Origin: Deltaproteobacteria bacterium
GTDB taxonomy: Bacteria > Myxococcota_A > Polyangia > Haliangiales > SHYZ01
Length of the DNA stretch: 35,331 nucleotides
Assembly: GCA_016210055.1 (NCBI GenBank)
Contig: JACQUZ010000007.1
Location: forward strand, 1 to 35,331
Direction: 5' to 3'
Part shown: in pieces, positions 19,448 through 28,908 of the stretch
Layout: the number at the start of each line of letters is the position of its first letter
Position numbering within the stretch: the first letter of the stretch is position 1
The notes under the pieces: generated by a model
Seen by the model: the letters and a program-made list of their open reading frames with translations, nothing else
Database searches by the model: none
What the model was told of the DNA's origin: nothing
Program-made: the position numbers and the translations under genes

Positions 19448-20649
19448 AGCGCGCTCCGATACCCGAGCGAGGCCGCGAGTGCTGGATCTCCCGTGGGAAC
19501 GAGCGGATAACCCCTCTGCCTCCACGTCGCCACGAGGAGGGCCGACCCACCGACGAGGAGGAGGGCGCCGAGATCCAGCACGTGGGGACGGATTCCTTCC
19601 ACGTGTAGCGAAGGAAGAACCACCCAGTAGAGGTCCACGTAATGCATTACCAATAGCCAGCACGCCACGCTCGCGAGCAGCCCGGAGCGGAACTTGATGC
19701 CCTTTGAAAGGAGGATGAGGAACGGAATGGCGAAATGGCCGATGATTAGCGCAAGGCCAACCCCCTTCCACGTTCCATGGGTCCTGGCGAGATACCACGT
19801 GACCTCTTCGGGCTTGTTGGCGATTTGGACCAAGAACGCCTGGAAGAAAGCGATGTAGGCCCAAAAGATGACAAAGGCGAGCAGCAGGCGTCCAAGGGCG
19901 TGGAAGTGATACGGCGTCACTCCGCTCACCGCGCCGCTGCGTCCGGCTAAATGGGCAATAATCACGAGCAATGCAACCGATCCGAGAAAACCACCTGCAA
20001 AGTAGTAGATACCGAACACGGCGGAGTACCAGGCTGGGTCCAAGGACATCAGCCAATCGAACGCGGCGAAAGTGAAAGTGAGGGCAAGTGCAGGAACCCC
20101 GGCTGCACTCAACCTGAACTGCTTCTCCTTGAGCTCGTCGATAACGTGAGCGTCATCACCTCGGACGTCCTGGGACAAGGACCACCTCCGGAGGAAGTGG
20201 GCGAGTACCATCCACGCTGCGAAATACACGAGCGCCCGCACGGCAAAGAACGGGATGTTCAGGTATGGTCGCTTGTGCGACAGCACGCGCGCCATGTGCT
20301 CGACCCCCGTCTCGTGAGGACCTATTGAGCCATGGGCCCAGGGATACATCTGAACCCCAGCAAGGATCGGAATGAAGAGGAGAGCCAACAGCGGTAGGGT
20401 GGCCACGACGGCCTCGGCAAGGCGGCGGACGATAATGAGCCAATACGCCCGCATGAGGTGCCCGATCATGAGGAACACGAGCATTCCGAGCGCCAGGCTC
20501 AGCACGGTGGCAAAGGCCGCGACGTAGGAGAAAAAGGCCTGCCTAGGGCTAACCGCCCACCCCCACGCCAGGGTGAGGGCGCCAAGGACAGCGGACCCGG
20601 TGCCGAGGGTCGTTAACCTCTTGCTTCCCTGAAACGGTGACGCATTCAC
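19444..20649 (-). CDS. actF: alternative complex III quinone-side membrane subunit ActF
   Basis: 401 aa, ten predicted transmembrane segments. ActF and ActC are NrfD/PsrC-like proteins; ActC holds the quinol site and ActF is a related core subunit. Typical patches: AFFSYVAAFATVLSLALGML, LVVMHYVDLYWVVLP and YHFHALGRLLLAFVIFWAYI, with PFLILLSKG further on. Start is GTG at 20649 (GTGA overlap with the actE stop). There is no break and the length is normal. It is followed without a gap by the single-span gene. Confidence 0.93.
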   Translation of the reverse strand: MNASPFQGSKRLTTLGTGSAVLGALTLAWGWAVSPRQAFFSYVAAFATVLSLALGMLVFLMIGHLMRAYWLIIVRRLAEAVVATLPLLALLFIPILAGVQMYPWAHGSIGPHETGVEHMARVLSHKRPYLNIPFFAVRALVYFAAWMVLAHFLRRWSLSQDVRGDDAHVIDELKEKQFRLSAAGVPALALTFTFAAFDWLMSLDPAWYSAVFGIYYFAGGFLGSVALLVIIAHLAGRSGAVSGVTPYHFHALGRLLLAFVIFWAYIAFFQAFLVQIANKPEEVTWYLARTHGTWKGVGLALIIGHFAIPFLILLSKGIKFRSGLLASVACWLLVMHYVDLYWVVLPSLHVEGIRPHVLDLGALLLVGGSALLVATWRQRGYPLVPTGDPALAASLGYRSAL

Positions 20650-21263
20650 TTGAGGGCCCTCGACGCTTCTTCCTTAAGCGCCGGTGGTAGCTCGTTCAAG
20701 GACACTTGGCGGCTGACCTGCAGCGCGCGCAGGTACATGATCACCGCCCACCGATCGGCTTCACCGAGCTGTAGCCTGTAAGAAGGCATTAGGCCATAGC
20801 CCTTGCTAATGACTTGGAACACCCGTCCCGGCGCCATGGCGCGAATGCGAGCATCCAAGAGCGAAGGCGGTGGGCGAAGCGTCATGTTCCTTGCGACGAC
20901 CGAATCGCCATCCCCGAGATGACCGTGGCATGGCGCGCAGAAGACCTGGTAGCGATCTTTGCCGCGCTCGAGGAGGGCACGGGTCGTGGGTATCGGGAAG
21001 CGTGCGGCGGGCTTGCCCTCCATGGTTCCCTCCGTGTAGTCCTCCCGCCCGAGGATCCGCTCGCGAGGAACGACCCCTTCAGCGAGCGGCCGCATGGAGG
21101 TCCCATCGGCAAAGAACTCCGCGGCCTCATAGGGCTCGTACCGTGCCTGGTCGATCATCCTCTCGAGGTCAATGCTCACGGGCAGGCCGGTATTCTCGCA
21201 GCCGGCGAGGAAGGTGCAGAGAGAGAGCCAGAAAGGAGCGGGAGGAGCGAGACGAGTGCTCAT
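20646..21263 (-). CDS. actE: alternative complex III monohaem cytochrome c lipoprotein ActE
   Basis: 205 aa. Lipoprotein signal with lipobox FLAGC (C22), so it is tethered at the outer face of the inner membrane. One c-type haem: CAPCH (109-113) with a Met ligand near 159 (GYGLMPSY). It relays electrons from the ActB/ActA side to the cytochrome domain of CtaC. Conserved patches: MIDQARYEPYEAAEFFADG and TSMRPLAEGVVPRE, the usual ActE N-terminal signature (P..GTV.RG in many relatives). ATG at 21263 overlaps the actD stop as ATGA. Confidence 0.94.
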   Translation of the reverse strand: MSTRLAPPAPFWLSLCTFLAGCENTGLPVSIDLERMIDQARYEPYEAAEFFADGTSMRPLAEGVVPRERILGREDYTEGTMEGKPAARFPIPTTRALLERGKDRYQVFCAPCHGHLGDGDSVVARNMTLRPPPSLLDARIRAMAPGRVFQVISKGYGLMPSYRLQLGEADRWAVIMYLRALQVSRQVSLNELPPALKEEASRALK

Positions 21264-21787
21264 CCCTCGCTCTCCACGAGGATGATGCGTAGCGCGCCCA
21301 TCCTTTCGAGGTCATGGCGCGTCTTTTCCGCATCGAAGCGGGCATCCCGTGACGAGACGCTCAGCCAAAAACGGTCGATGGTCGCGCGCTCGAAGCCGTC
21401 CACTTCGAACACTGGATGCCAGAGACGCGGAAGGCCAGCGAGGAGCAGCAGCGTGACGAGCGCGCTGAGCGCGGCGAAGAGGACGCCCATTTCAAACGTA
21501 ACAAAGAAGAACGCCGCGGGCATGTGTGGCGGGCGGCCGCCGACGTTAATGGGGTAATTATAGGCGTTCATCCACCACTGAAGGGCGTAGGCTCCCGTCG
21601 CACCGACAGCGCCGCCGGCCAGCACGTAATACGGCAAGCGGGACGGGCGAAGCCCGAGGGCCTCGTCACCTCCATGCAAGGGGAACGGCGAGAACGTGTC
21701 GAGCTCGGAATAGCCGGTCTCACGCAGCTTCCTAACGGCGGCGAGAAGCGCATCAGCCGTGTTGAACTCAGCGAGTAGGGCTGCCAT
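21260..21787 (-). CDS. actD: alternative complex III subunit ActD (DUF3341)
   Basis: 175 aa, two transmembrane helices (about 53-73 and 95-118) between soluble ends. DUF3341 pattern: [20 protein letters not shown] at the N-terminus, then a turn, and [16 protein letters not shown] text ([16 protein letters not shown]), followed by [16 protein letters not shown]. Structural subunit with no known cofactor. ATG at 21787 lies 20 bases inside actC, so the two overlap. Confidence 0.93.
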   Translation of the reverse strand: MAALLAEFNTADALLAAVRKLRETGYSELDTFSPFPLHGGDEALGLRPSRLPYYVLAGGAVGATGAYALQWWMNAYNYPINVGGRPPHMPAAFFFVTFEMGVLFAALSALVTLLLLAGLPRLWHPVFEVDGFERATIDRFWLSVSSRDARFDAEKTRHDLERMGALRIILVESEG

Positions 21788-23144
21788 CGGGTGAGGCCAC
21801 TCCTTTTTCCTCGTGCGCCATTTCTGCTTTCATTTCCTTGATCTCTGCCAGCGGTACGAAGGGGACGAATCGCAGGAAGAGAAGGAAGAGAAAAGAGAAG
21901 AAGCTAATCGTCCCAATAAAGATCCCGATATCCACCCAGGTGGGGGCGTAGTCGGCCCAGGACGAAGGGAGAAAATCCCGCTGCAGGGAGTGGACGATAA
22001 TCACGAAGCGCTCAGCCCACATGCCCAGGTTAATGAGGAGAGAGGCCACGAAGAGCACGGCGATGCTCCTGCGCATCCTCTTCCACCAGAAGAGCTGCGG
22101 CACCAGGGCATTGCACGCAATCATGATCCAAAAGACCCATGCGGCTGGGCCGAACGGACGTGCCTCGAGGTAGGTGAACTGCTCGTAACGGTCACCGCTG
22201 TACCAGGAGATGAACAGCTCGAGGATATAGGCGTAGGTGACAATGCCGCCGGTGACGAGAAGCATCTTGGCCATGTTCTCCAGGTGCCGCAGCGTAATCA
22301 CGTTCTCCAAGTGGAAGAACTTTCTGGTTGGTATGACGAGCGTGATCACCATCGCAAACCCCGAAAAGATGGCTCCAGCGACGAAGAACGGCGGAAAGAT
22401 GGTCGAGTGCCAGCCAGGGAGGATGGTAATCGCGAAGTCGCTCGAGACGATGCTATGCACCGACACGACGAGCGGCGCCGCGAGCCCGGCGATGAGCCCA
22501 TACGCAATGCGGTAGTGTTGCCAATGGCGACCCGAGCCACGCCAACCGAGGGCAAAAACGCCGTAGACCCGCCTCATCCGCGTGGTAGGGGCGCGGTCGC
22601 GCAGGGAGGCGAGGTCTGGAACGAGGCCCAAGTACCAGAACAAGAGCGATACGGTGAAGTAGGTAAGGACCGCAGCGGCGTCCCAGGGGAGGGCGCTCTT
22701 TAGCTGCGGCCAGACCTTCATGCGATCGGGATACGGGAACAGCCAGTACGCGAACCACGGACGCCCGAGGTGCAATACCGGGAAGATGCCCGCCTGGATC
22801 ACCGCGAACAGGGTCATCCCCTCGGCAAATCGGTTGATGGAGGTTCGCCACCTCTGCTCGACGAGGAGCAGGATCGCCGAGATGAAGGTGCCCGCGTGTC
22901 CGATTCCGATCCACCAAACGAAGTTGATAATGGGGAATGCCCAGCCAATGGGGATCGTCGTGCCCCACACGCCAATGCCGGTGACGACCGTGTAGGTGAT
23001 GCACGCGCCGAGGAGGAGGGTCCCTGCTCCGCTCAAGGCCAGGCCGAGGAGCCAAGTGCGCGAGTGAGGCGTCCAAGTCGGGGCAAGGAGCTGATCCGTG
23101 AGTTCCTCGTCGGTGGGCCTGCCAATGAGGATCGGCTGCTCCAT
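21768..23144 (-). CDS. actC: alternative complex III quinol-binding membrane subunit ActC (NrfD-like)
   Basis: 458 aa, ten transmembrane helices. It holds the quinol oxidation site near the iron-sulfur subunit. NrfD/PsrC features: [81 protein letters not shown] and [17 protein letters not shown] at 23144 lies 3 bases after the actB stop; no strong Shine-Dalgarno (GGAGCT is farther upstream). The C-terminus has a charged cytoplasmic tail and overlaps actD by 20 bases. Confidence 0.95.
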   Translation of the reverse strand: MEQPILIGRPTDEELTDQLLAPTWTPHSRTWLLGLALSGAGTLLLGACITYTVVTGIGVWGTTIPIGWAFPIINFVWWIGIGHAGTFISAILLLVEQRWRTSINRFAEGMTLFAVIQAGIFPVLHLGRPWFAYWLFPYPDRMKVWPQLKSALPWDAAAVLTYFTVSLLFWYLGLVPDLASLRDRAPTTRMRRVYGVFALGWRGSGRHWQHYRIAYGLIAGLAAPLVVSVHSIVSSDFAITILPGWHSTIFPPFFVAGAIFSGFAMVITLVIPTRKFFHLENVITLRHLENMAKMLLVTGGIVTYAYILELFISWYSGDRYEQFTYLEARPFGPAAWVFWIMIACNALVPQLFWWKRMRRSIAVLFVASLLINLGMWAERFVIIVHSLQRDFLPSSWADYAPTWVDIGIFIGTISFFSFLFLLFLRFVPFVPLAEIKEMKAEMAHEEKGVASPDGSPTR

Positions 23145-23147
23145 CCG

Positions 23148-26147
23148 CTACGCGAGCTCCTTGTTTTGATGAAAGAGCTTGATGAGGTATTGGGTACGCG
23201 GCCGGGTGCCCTGGTCGTGGAGCACCTCGTAACTTCTCGGATCGGCACGCAGGCGGCTCACCGCCGAATCGGGATCGGTAATCGACCCAAAGACGATGGC
23301 GCGCGTGGGACATGCCTGCTGGCAGGCCACCTGTATCTCCCCGTCGCGGATGCGCCGTCCCTCGAGCTGGGCTCGGATCTCGACGCTGCGGATACGTTGC
23401 ACGCAGTACGTGCATTTCTCCATCACGCCCCGCTCGCGCACGGTGACGTTGGGATTGCGACCTAGCTTGATTAGTGAGCGATCGACGTAATCAAAGAAGT
23501 TGAACCGCCTGACCTTGTACGGGCAGTTGTTGGAGCACGTCCGGGGGCCAATGCACCGGTTGTAGATCATTTCGTTGAGCCCATCGTCGCTGTGCACGGT
23601 CGCGTTCACTGGACAGACGTACTCGCAGGGGGCCTTCTCGCAGTGTTGGCACAGCATGGGCTGGCTAACCACCCGCGGGTTGTCGGCGCCGCCGTGGTAG
23701 TAGCGGTCAATGCGGAGCCAGTGCATCTCGCGGTTCCGCAGGACTTGGGTCTTTCCGACGACGGGCACGTTGTTTTCCGCTTGGCACGCGACCACGCAAG
23801 AGCTGCAACCAGTGCAGGCGGAGAGATCGATTGTCATCCCCCACTGATCGCCCGGCTTGGTGTAGTCGCGGAGCAGGGACGGGACGGGTCCCCGATACTC
23901 CTCGGTGAGTTGCGGGTGGAGGCGGAACTCCTCAGAGTCCGCCATCAGGGCCAGGGGGCGACCGTGGGTGACGTAATGTGCCTGCGTTATGGCCAGGCGA
24001 TGCTTGCGGCCGATCTTGCGCACGCTCACGCCCGTCATGGACCACGGCGCGCTCGTCGTTCGAACGGGGTACGCACTCACTCCAACCGCGCGGGCGATCT
24101 TTTCGTCGCCATTCCGGCCGTAGCCGAGCGTCAAGGTGATCACTCCATCGGCCTGCCCAGGCACCACTAGGATCGGCACCATGAGCTTGCGATCACCGTG
24201 GGCCAGCTCCACGATGTCTTCGGTTGCAATCCCCTGGCTAATGGCCGTACGTGGCGAGAGGAGTGCCGCGTTGTCCCAGGTAAGCTTGGTCATTGGGTCT
24301 GGCAGCTCTTGGAGCCAGGCGTTGTTGGCATGGCGGCCGTCATGCACGGCATGGGATGGGCGAACTTGTAGCTCCAGCACGTCGTGGCGTAGGGGTGGCG
24401 TTTCGGTCAGCGTGCGAAGGTGGGGAATGAGCTCCCTCCATGCGAGAGCTGCGTCGACGTGGGGAAGCGCGCTTCCTGGAACGAGGCCGCGCTGAACCGA
24501 GCCCTCCCAAAAGCTCTCGAAACCCACTGGCGCAACCTGCTCCCTCCAGGTATCGCGTACGAGGCGGAATGCCGTCGTCTTGGTTTCGCCGCGAGAGATC
24601 GCGAGCATCTCGGCGCACGTCTTGCCGCCGAAGAGCGGCATGATCAGCGGCTGCTGGAAGGACACCGTGCCGTCGAAGGCCCTGGCATCACCCCATGCCT
24701 CGAGGAAGTGGGCAGAAGGCGCCACCCACTTGCAATCGAGCGCCGTCTCGTTGCGGTACGGAGTGAGATATACCGTGTTCGCAACGCCTCGCACGTGGTC
24801 GGAAAACCTCATGTCGGCCGGGGCGTTGTACGAGGGGTTCCCTTCGAGGATGACCAACGTGTCGACCCTCTTGTGGCTGAGTTCCTCGACGAGAGCAGTG
24901 AATGGATGCGCGCGCTCGTCCAAGCCGAGGACCGTGGGCATGGTAAACCAGGCGGTGCGGCCCAAGCTTCCGAGCACGGCGTGGATTCCATGAGCGACCG
25001 CGTGCACCCATGGAGGCTGGCTCTCGCCCACCAGGAACGCGGCCGCGCGCCCCTTTGGGGCGACGTCCGCTGCAAGGGCACGCACGAACCGCTCAGTGTC
25101 GCCTCGTGGACGCAAGCGAGCGAGCACTTGAACGGCCTCGTCGGGCATTTCGGCCCTTCTCCCATGGGCGTGGACGAGCTCCGCGAGAATCGACGCTGCG
25201 ATCCGCCCGATCTCGCTCGGCCGCGCGTTGAGTCGGTGGTCTGCCATGCTCCCGGTCGGTGTGAGGGTGGGCTCAACGACGTAGAGGCGACTCGGCTTGT
25301 GGCTCGGCGCGCGGCGCGCGTCGGAGAATTGGCGCGCATGCCGGATCGCGAGGGGACCCAACCCCAAGAAGTCCGAGTCCAGGGCCACGGCGACGCGGGC
25401 TTCATGCAGGTCCACCTGGGCCTGAAGAGGGCGACCGAAGACGAGGCTAGCCCCGCCGTACGCATTGCCGGTCTCGAGCGGCGAGAAGAACGTGAACCGT
25501 GCCCGAGGAAATGCCTTCTCGATTCGCGTCACCAACCGAGCTACCGTCGATGAGCTCGTGGGCTCGAGCAGAAACCGAAGCCCAGCGCCTTCATCCTGCC
25601 TTGGGGCTTGGGTGAGTGATTGGACCAGCGATTCCCAGGTCGTGGGTTGTCCGAGGAAGAGCGGCTGGCGGAGGCGGCTTGGATCATACAGGCCAAGGAT
25701 TGCCGCCTGTTCAAAGGCGCCGGTAGCTCCCAGGCTGGCTGGATGTTCCGGGTTCCCTTCCAGCTTGATGGGGCGCCCTTGGTAGCTCGTGGCGATGACG
25801 CCCATGGCATGCCCGTCGGTCACCATGGACGTCGCGAAGTGGAGGGGTTGGCCGGGCACCACCTCGTGGGGCGCCAGGGCGTAAGGCAGGATCTTCTCGG
25901 TCGGCGGAGCCACAATGCAGCCGGGCATGGCTGCGAGGAGCGCACCGGCTCCCATGAGCCCTAGGAAGTCACGCCTGGTCATGACGTCGGCATGCTGCCA
26001 GGTTCCCGTGGGCATCCCCTGCGGGAATTCCTCGTCGTGGGCGGCGCGAAAACGCTCCGGCTCGACGAGCTCATCGAATGTCCGCCAGAAGGCGAGACTA
26101 TCGTCCCGTGCGACCACCTTGCCCAAGAGCCCATCACGGTCTCCCAA
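23148..26147 (-). CDS. actB: alternative complex III iron-sulfur/molybdopterin-like subunit ActB
   Basis: 999 aa. Fusion of a molybdopterin-oxidoreductase-like domain (which in ACIII lacks the Mo cofactor) and an FeS domain. It has a Tat-like motif at 57-77 (MTRRDFLGLMGAGALLAAMP, then GC), preceded by about 56 residues of a conserved leader (LAFWRTFDELVEPERF). The last ~250 residues hold the Cys groups for one [3Fe-4S] and three [4Fe-4S] clusters: CTGCSSCVVAC, CQHCEKAPCEYVCP, RCIGPRTCSNNCP and CTYC with CQQACP. The CIGPRTCSNNC group, with one Cys missing, fits the 3Fe site. Start is TTG at 26147, decided by TAGGAGGG 6-7 bases upstream, which overlaps the actA stop. It carries electrons from quinol via ActC to ActA. 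Confidence 0.95.
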   Translation of the reverse strand: MGDRDGLLGKVVARDDSLAFWRTFDELVEPERFRAAHDEEFPQGMPTGTWQHADVMTRRDFLGLMGAGALLAAMPGCIVAPPTEKILPYALAPHEVVPGQPLHFATSMVTDGHAMGVIATSYQGRPIKLEGNPEHPASLGATGAFEQAAILGLYDPSRLRQPLFLGQPTTWESLVQSLTQAPRQDEGAGLRFLLEPTSSSTVARLVTRIEKAFPRARFTFFSPLETGNAYGGASLVFGRPLQAQVDLHEARVAVALDSDFLGLGPLAIRHARQFSDARRAPSHKPSRLYVVEPTLTPTGSMADHRLNARPSEIGRIAASILAELVHAHGRRAEMPDEAVQVLARLRPRGDTERFVRALAADVAPKGRAAAFLVGESQPPWVHAVAHGIHAVLGSLGRTAWFTMPTVLGLDERAHPFTALVEELSHKRVDTLVILEGNPSYNAPADMRFSDHVRGVANTVYLTPYRNETALDCKWVAPSAHFLEAWGDARAFDGTVSFQQPLIMPLFGGKTCAEMLAISRGETKTTAFRLVRDTWREQVAPVGFESFWEGSVQRGLVPGSALPHVDAALAWRELIPHLRTLTETPPLRHDVLELQVRPSHAVHDGRHANNAWLQELPDPMTKLTWDNAALLSPRTAISQGIATEDIVELAHGDRKLMVPILVVPGQADGVITLTLGYGRNGDEKIARAVGVSAYPVRTTSAPWSMTGVSVRKIGRKHRLAITQAHYVTHGRPLALMADSEEFRLHPQLTEEYRGPVPSLLRDYTKPGDQWGMTIDLSACTGCSSCVVACQAENNVPVVGKTQVLRNREMHWLRIDRYYHGGADNPRVVSQPMLCQHCEKAPCEYVCPVNATVHSDDGLNEMIYNRCIGPRTCSNNCPYKVRRFNFFDYVDRSLIKLGRNPNVTVRERGVMEKCTYCVQRIRSVEIRAQLEGRRIRDGEIQVACQQACPTRAIVFGSITDPDSAVSRLRADPRSYEVLHDQGTRPRTQYLIKLFHQNKELA

Positions 26148-26156
26148 AGCACCCTC

Positions 26157-26801
26157 CTACCTATGGCAAGCCGTGCAGTGGGTGAGGCGCCGCACGCCAT
26201 AGCGTTGTGCGAGCGCCTCCCTCGCTCTCGAGTCCGCTTGGCGAAAGTTCATGACCGCCACCAGCTCCTTCGGGCGCAAGTGCCTTTCTGGCGAGCGATG
26301 GCAATCGAGGCACCAGCCCATCGTGAGTGGCGCCACCTGGTACACCCGGACCATTTGGTCCACGCGCCCGTGGCAGGTGACACAGCCCACGCCCTTGTTC
26401 ACGTGAATGGAGTGATCGAAATAGACGAAGTCGGGCAAGTCGTGCACTCGGTTCCAAGGAATCGGCCTGTCCGAAAAGTGGCTCCGCCGCACCGGCTCGA
26501 GCACGGGGCTGTTGTTCCAAATCTGGCCATGGCAGCCCATGCAGACCTCAGTCGGTGGGATGCCCGCAACGGCCGAGCGCTCGGCATCGAAGTGGCAATA
26601 GCGGCATTCGATTCCATCGTCTTGCACGTGGTGCCGATGGTCGAACTCCACAGGCTGGTCAACGGGAAAGAACTGCCCAGTCACGTATGGAGTGCGAACG
26701 TAGATAATTAACGCCGTGGGTATTCCCACGACCACCAAGAACATGCCGAGCATCGCGAGGCGGATGGCAGTATTGGTCCACTCCGGGAACAGGGCGGCCA
26801 T
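26157..26801 (-). CDS. actA: alternative complex III pentahaem cytochrome c ActA
   Basis: 214 aa with one N-terminal transmembrane helix (about 12-34, no cleavage site seen). Five haem c motifs: CRYCH 66-70, CMGCH 87-91, CVTCH 140-144, CLDCH 164-168 and CTACH 209-213, the normal ActA number. It takes electrons from ActB and passes them to ActE and the CtaC haem. The ATG at 26801 is chosen because the hydrophobic helix starts soon after; the longer upstream frame (to 27101) is a non-coding shadow over the divergent gene. No strong Shine-Dalgarno. First gene of the operon, whose promoter should lie in 26802-26934. Confidence 0.95.
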   Translation of the reverse strand: MAALFPEWTNTAIRLAMLGMFLVVVGIPTALIIYVRTPYVTGQFFPVDQPVEFDHRHHVQDDGIECRYCHFDAERSAVAGIPPTEVCMGCHGQIWNNSPVLEPVRRSHFSDRPIPWNRVHDLPDFVYFDHSIHVNKGVGCVTCHGRVDQMVRVYQVAPLTMGWCLDCHRSPERHLRPKELVAVMNFRQADSRAREALAQRYGVRRLTHCTACHR

Positions 26802-26934
26802 GGGCTCAGTGCATTGGAGTACGCAGGCCGCGAGCAGTCGCAAGGTTAGTTGCTTGTCAGAACCCGACGCGCCAAAAGGCTGCCCAAAGGCCGCGGGAAG
26901 AGGTAATGTCCCTTGCGACCAAAAGGGGGAATGC
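26802..26934. promoter_or_regulatory. divergent intergenic region, presumed promoters of act-cta operon and PLC-like gene
   Basis: A 133-base gap between the divergent starts of actA (26801) and the PLC-like gene (26935). It is the only place from which the twelve-gene operon can be transcribed without reading through another gene. On the plus strand it ends in AGGGGGA, the ribosome-binding site of the gene at 26935. I could not fix convincing -35/-10 boxes in either direction. Confidence 0.5.
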
Positions 26935-28269
26935 ATGTCAAGGGCTGTCCTTGTCGGGCTCGTGGTCTCGATCCTGCCCACGCCGGCGCTCGCTAATGGT
27001 GTCAACACCCACACGTTTATCGCCCTATCGGGGCGTGACCAGCTCCCCCCGGGGCAGCTCAGGGATCTATTGACCGAGAAGGAACATGAGCAGCAGCTCA
27101 TTAATGGGGCGGTCTTTCCAGACGGTGGTTATGCGGTCGAAGATGGCTACGGGGAGATTGCCCACTGGGAGCCCTTCTTTTCGAGCTATGTCCGGTGGAT
27201 CCGCAAGAACTACCAACCTCCCTACCAAGGCGAGGGTGCCGCCCACGTGGCCTTGCTCTTGGGGGCAGCATCCCACGGCATCGCTGACCCCATTTTCGAT
27301 GGGCACTTCGTCGCCGCCGCGGAGCAACACGAGACCGAGCGCTTTGGTAATGGGCTCATTGACGGGGTCGACGCAATCACCGACGTGCTCCTGGTGGCAG
27401 CCACCGGACAAGACATCATGCCCAACGAGGACATCCGACCAAAGGTGCTCGTCGAGGTCTTCCAGGGCATGAAGGAGCCGTACCAGGTGGCGCCAGAGCT
27501 CCTTCTCGACGGGCAGCACCTTATCGGGGTAGCGATCGCCGCTGGAAAAAGTGGCGCCAAGAACGCGCGAAGAGTCAAGGAGCTGAGCGACATGTACAGG
27601 TGGACATCGGACCACCTCTTCGACGCGTGGATACCCGGCAGCGTTCCTTGCTTGGCACGTGCGGCATCATCGTACCAGCAAGCGCTTTGGGATCGCCTGC
27701 ACGGGGAGCACCTCGAGGAGAACATGGTGATCGGTACCGTGCCGAGCGATGGGGCGATGGGGCATTCCACCGACGCGTCCACGGCGGAGTCCCAGCTCCT
27801 CATCGTGTTCGGCTACGAGATGTCGCTCGACGGCTTGAAACCCGACATGCTTACCATCACCGACGGGACCGGCAAGCCCTACGGGGTCTCAATCCACGGG
27901 CCCTATGGTAGCTCGACCGGAAATACGGCCAGGCTCGTCCCGAGGGAGGACTGGGCAAAAGACCAAGACTTCACCGTCACGCTCGCTCCAGGCCTCAAGA
28001 CCACCGATGGCGTTGCCATGGAGAAGCCACTCACGTTCCACTTCTCAACGCGAGTGCCGACGGAGGCTAGCTTGCCGCCCTGCATGGATCCCACGCCGAA
28101 TCAGGGAGATCCTGCAAAAGCTCTGGTCGATCCTGAGTCGGGCGGGTGCATGGTGATGCCAGGGAGGCGCGACGGCACCGGGCTCGCGTTCCTGGTCCTC
28201 TTCGCCACATGTCTTGTCGCAATGTCTTGTCGCACGACGCAGCGTCGGCCACTGGCGAGCAGGCGCTAA
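26935..28269 (+). CDS. secreted zinc-dependent phospholipase C-like protein with MYXO-CTERM-like tail
   Basis: 444 aa. Clear start: AGGGGGA 6 bases before ATG, then a signal peptide 1-20 (ALA then N). Residues of about 21-200 look like the Zn-dependent PLC/S1-P1-nuclease-like fold: VNTHTFIAL (H26), LINGAVFPDGG, IAHWEPFF and GAASHGIADPIFDGHF, His and Asp residues that could bind zinc. Residues of about 300-375 resemble a Big_5/SbsA Ig-like domain (PDMLTITDGTGKPY, KTTDGVAMEKPLTFHFS). The end has GGCMVMPG, a hydrophobic stretch (TGLAFLVLFATCLVAMS) and basic TQRRPLASRR, which fits a MYXO-CTERM-type surface anchor. Substrate unknown; it could act on phospholipids of other cells. It is divergent from the act operon and followed after 3 bases by a methyltransferase. 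Confidence 0.8.
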   Translation: MSRAVLVGLVVSILPTPALANGVNTHTFIALSGRDQLPPGQLRDLLTEKEHEQQLINGAVFPDGGYAVEDGYGEIAHWEPFFSSYVRWIRKNYQPPYQGEGAAHVALLLGAASHGIADPIFDGHFVAAAEQHETERFGNGLIDGVDAITDVLLVAATGQDIMPNEDIRPKVLVEVFQGMKEPYQVAPELLLDGQHLIGVAIAAGKSGAKNARRVKELSDMYRWTSDHLFDAWIPGSVPCLARAASSYQQALWDRLHGEHLEENMVIGTVPSDGAMGHSTDASTAESQLLIVFGYEMSLDGLKPDMLTITDGTGKPYGVSIHGPYGSSTGNTARLVPREDWAKDQDFTVTLAPGLKTTDGVAMEKPLTFHFSTRVPTEASLPPCMDPTPNQGDPAKALVDPESGGCMVMPGRRDGTGLAFLVLFATCLVAMSCRTTQRRPLASRR

Positions 28270-28272
28270 ACC

Positions 28273-28902
28273 ATGAGCGACCAGGCGTATTGGGAGCGGC
28301 ACGCTCAGCGGTACGATTCATCCTTGCGCCTTCTTGGCAGGCCATTGCCAAGGATGCTCGAGCTCACGAGCAGGGCCGTTGCAGGCTGTCGCCGGGTGCT
28401 CGAAGTCGCCGCTGGAACAGGGCTCGTCACCACGGCCATTGGCAAGGTCGCTGGCGAGGTCATCGCCACGGACTACGCGGCGGCCATGGTCAGCCTCTTG
28501 CAGCAGCGCGTGCGCGACCAGGGGCTAGCCAACGTGCGCTGTGAGCAAGCGGACATCCATGCTCTCCCTTACGAATCAGGGGCGTTCGACGCGGTCGTAG
28601 CGGCGAATGTCCTTCACCTCGTCCCCGACTTTCCGAAGGCGATCGCCTCCCTGCGGCGCGTCCTTCGCCCTGACGGGAAGCTCGTGACGCCGACGTTTTG
28701 CCACGACGAAACAGCGCTGTCCTGGATGGTGTCCCGTGCCCTTGCGCTAACCGGATTCCCGGGGCAGAGGCGATTCACGGTTGGCACGCTCGAGGCCGCG
28801 CTTGCCAAGGAGGGGCTCCGCGTGACCCACGTCGAGACCCTTCCAGGCCTGATTCCGATAGGGTACGTAGAGGGGCACCTTAGCGGTGCTGGGGCGTCTT
28901 AG
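28273..28902 (+). CDS. class I SAM-dependent methyltransferase
   Basis: 209 aa, UbiE/Methyltransf_11 type. SAM-binding motif I: VLEVAAGTGLVTTAI (about 43-57); the acidic end of strand 2 is ATDYAAAMVSLL; QADIHALPYESGAFDAVV and AANVLHLVPDFPKAI follow, then LRRVLRPDGKLV. Soluble, no membrane segment. It starts at ATG 28273, three bases after the upstream stop, so it probably shares that transcript. The substrate (quinone, lipid or small molecule) cannot be read from the sequence. It ends 6 bases before the stop of the convergent lipase gene. Confidence 0.88.
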   Translation: MSDQAYWERHAQRYDSSLRLLGRPLPRMLELTSRAVAGCRRVLEVAAGTGLVTTAIGKVAGEVIATDYAAAMVSLLQQRVRDQGLANVRCEQADIHALPYESGAFDAVVAANVLHLVPDFPKAIASLRRVLRPDGKLVTPTFCHDETALSWMVSRALALTGFPGQRRFTVGTLEAALAKEGLRVTHVETLPGLIPIGYVEGHLSGAGAS

Positions 28903-28908
28903 GCACGA

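Noticed and set aside
19448..20056. N-terminal extension of the small act-operon protein to 337 residues
   Set aside because: It overlaps actF completely and is Arg/Pro-rich nonsense; the GTG at 19447 with a GTGA overlap gives a sensible membrane protein.
24420..25553. 377-residue plus-strand frame inside actB (also 21813-22703 in actC and 16094-16873 in ctaD)
   Set aside because: Antisense shadows of clear respiratory genes; no ribosome-binding site, no domain, and charged low-complexity translations.
26802..27101. N-terminal extension of actA over the divergent gene
   Set aside because: It would run through the start and signal peptide of the plus-strand PLC-like gene; the ATG at 26801 directly precedes the membrane helix.
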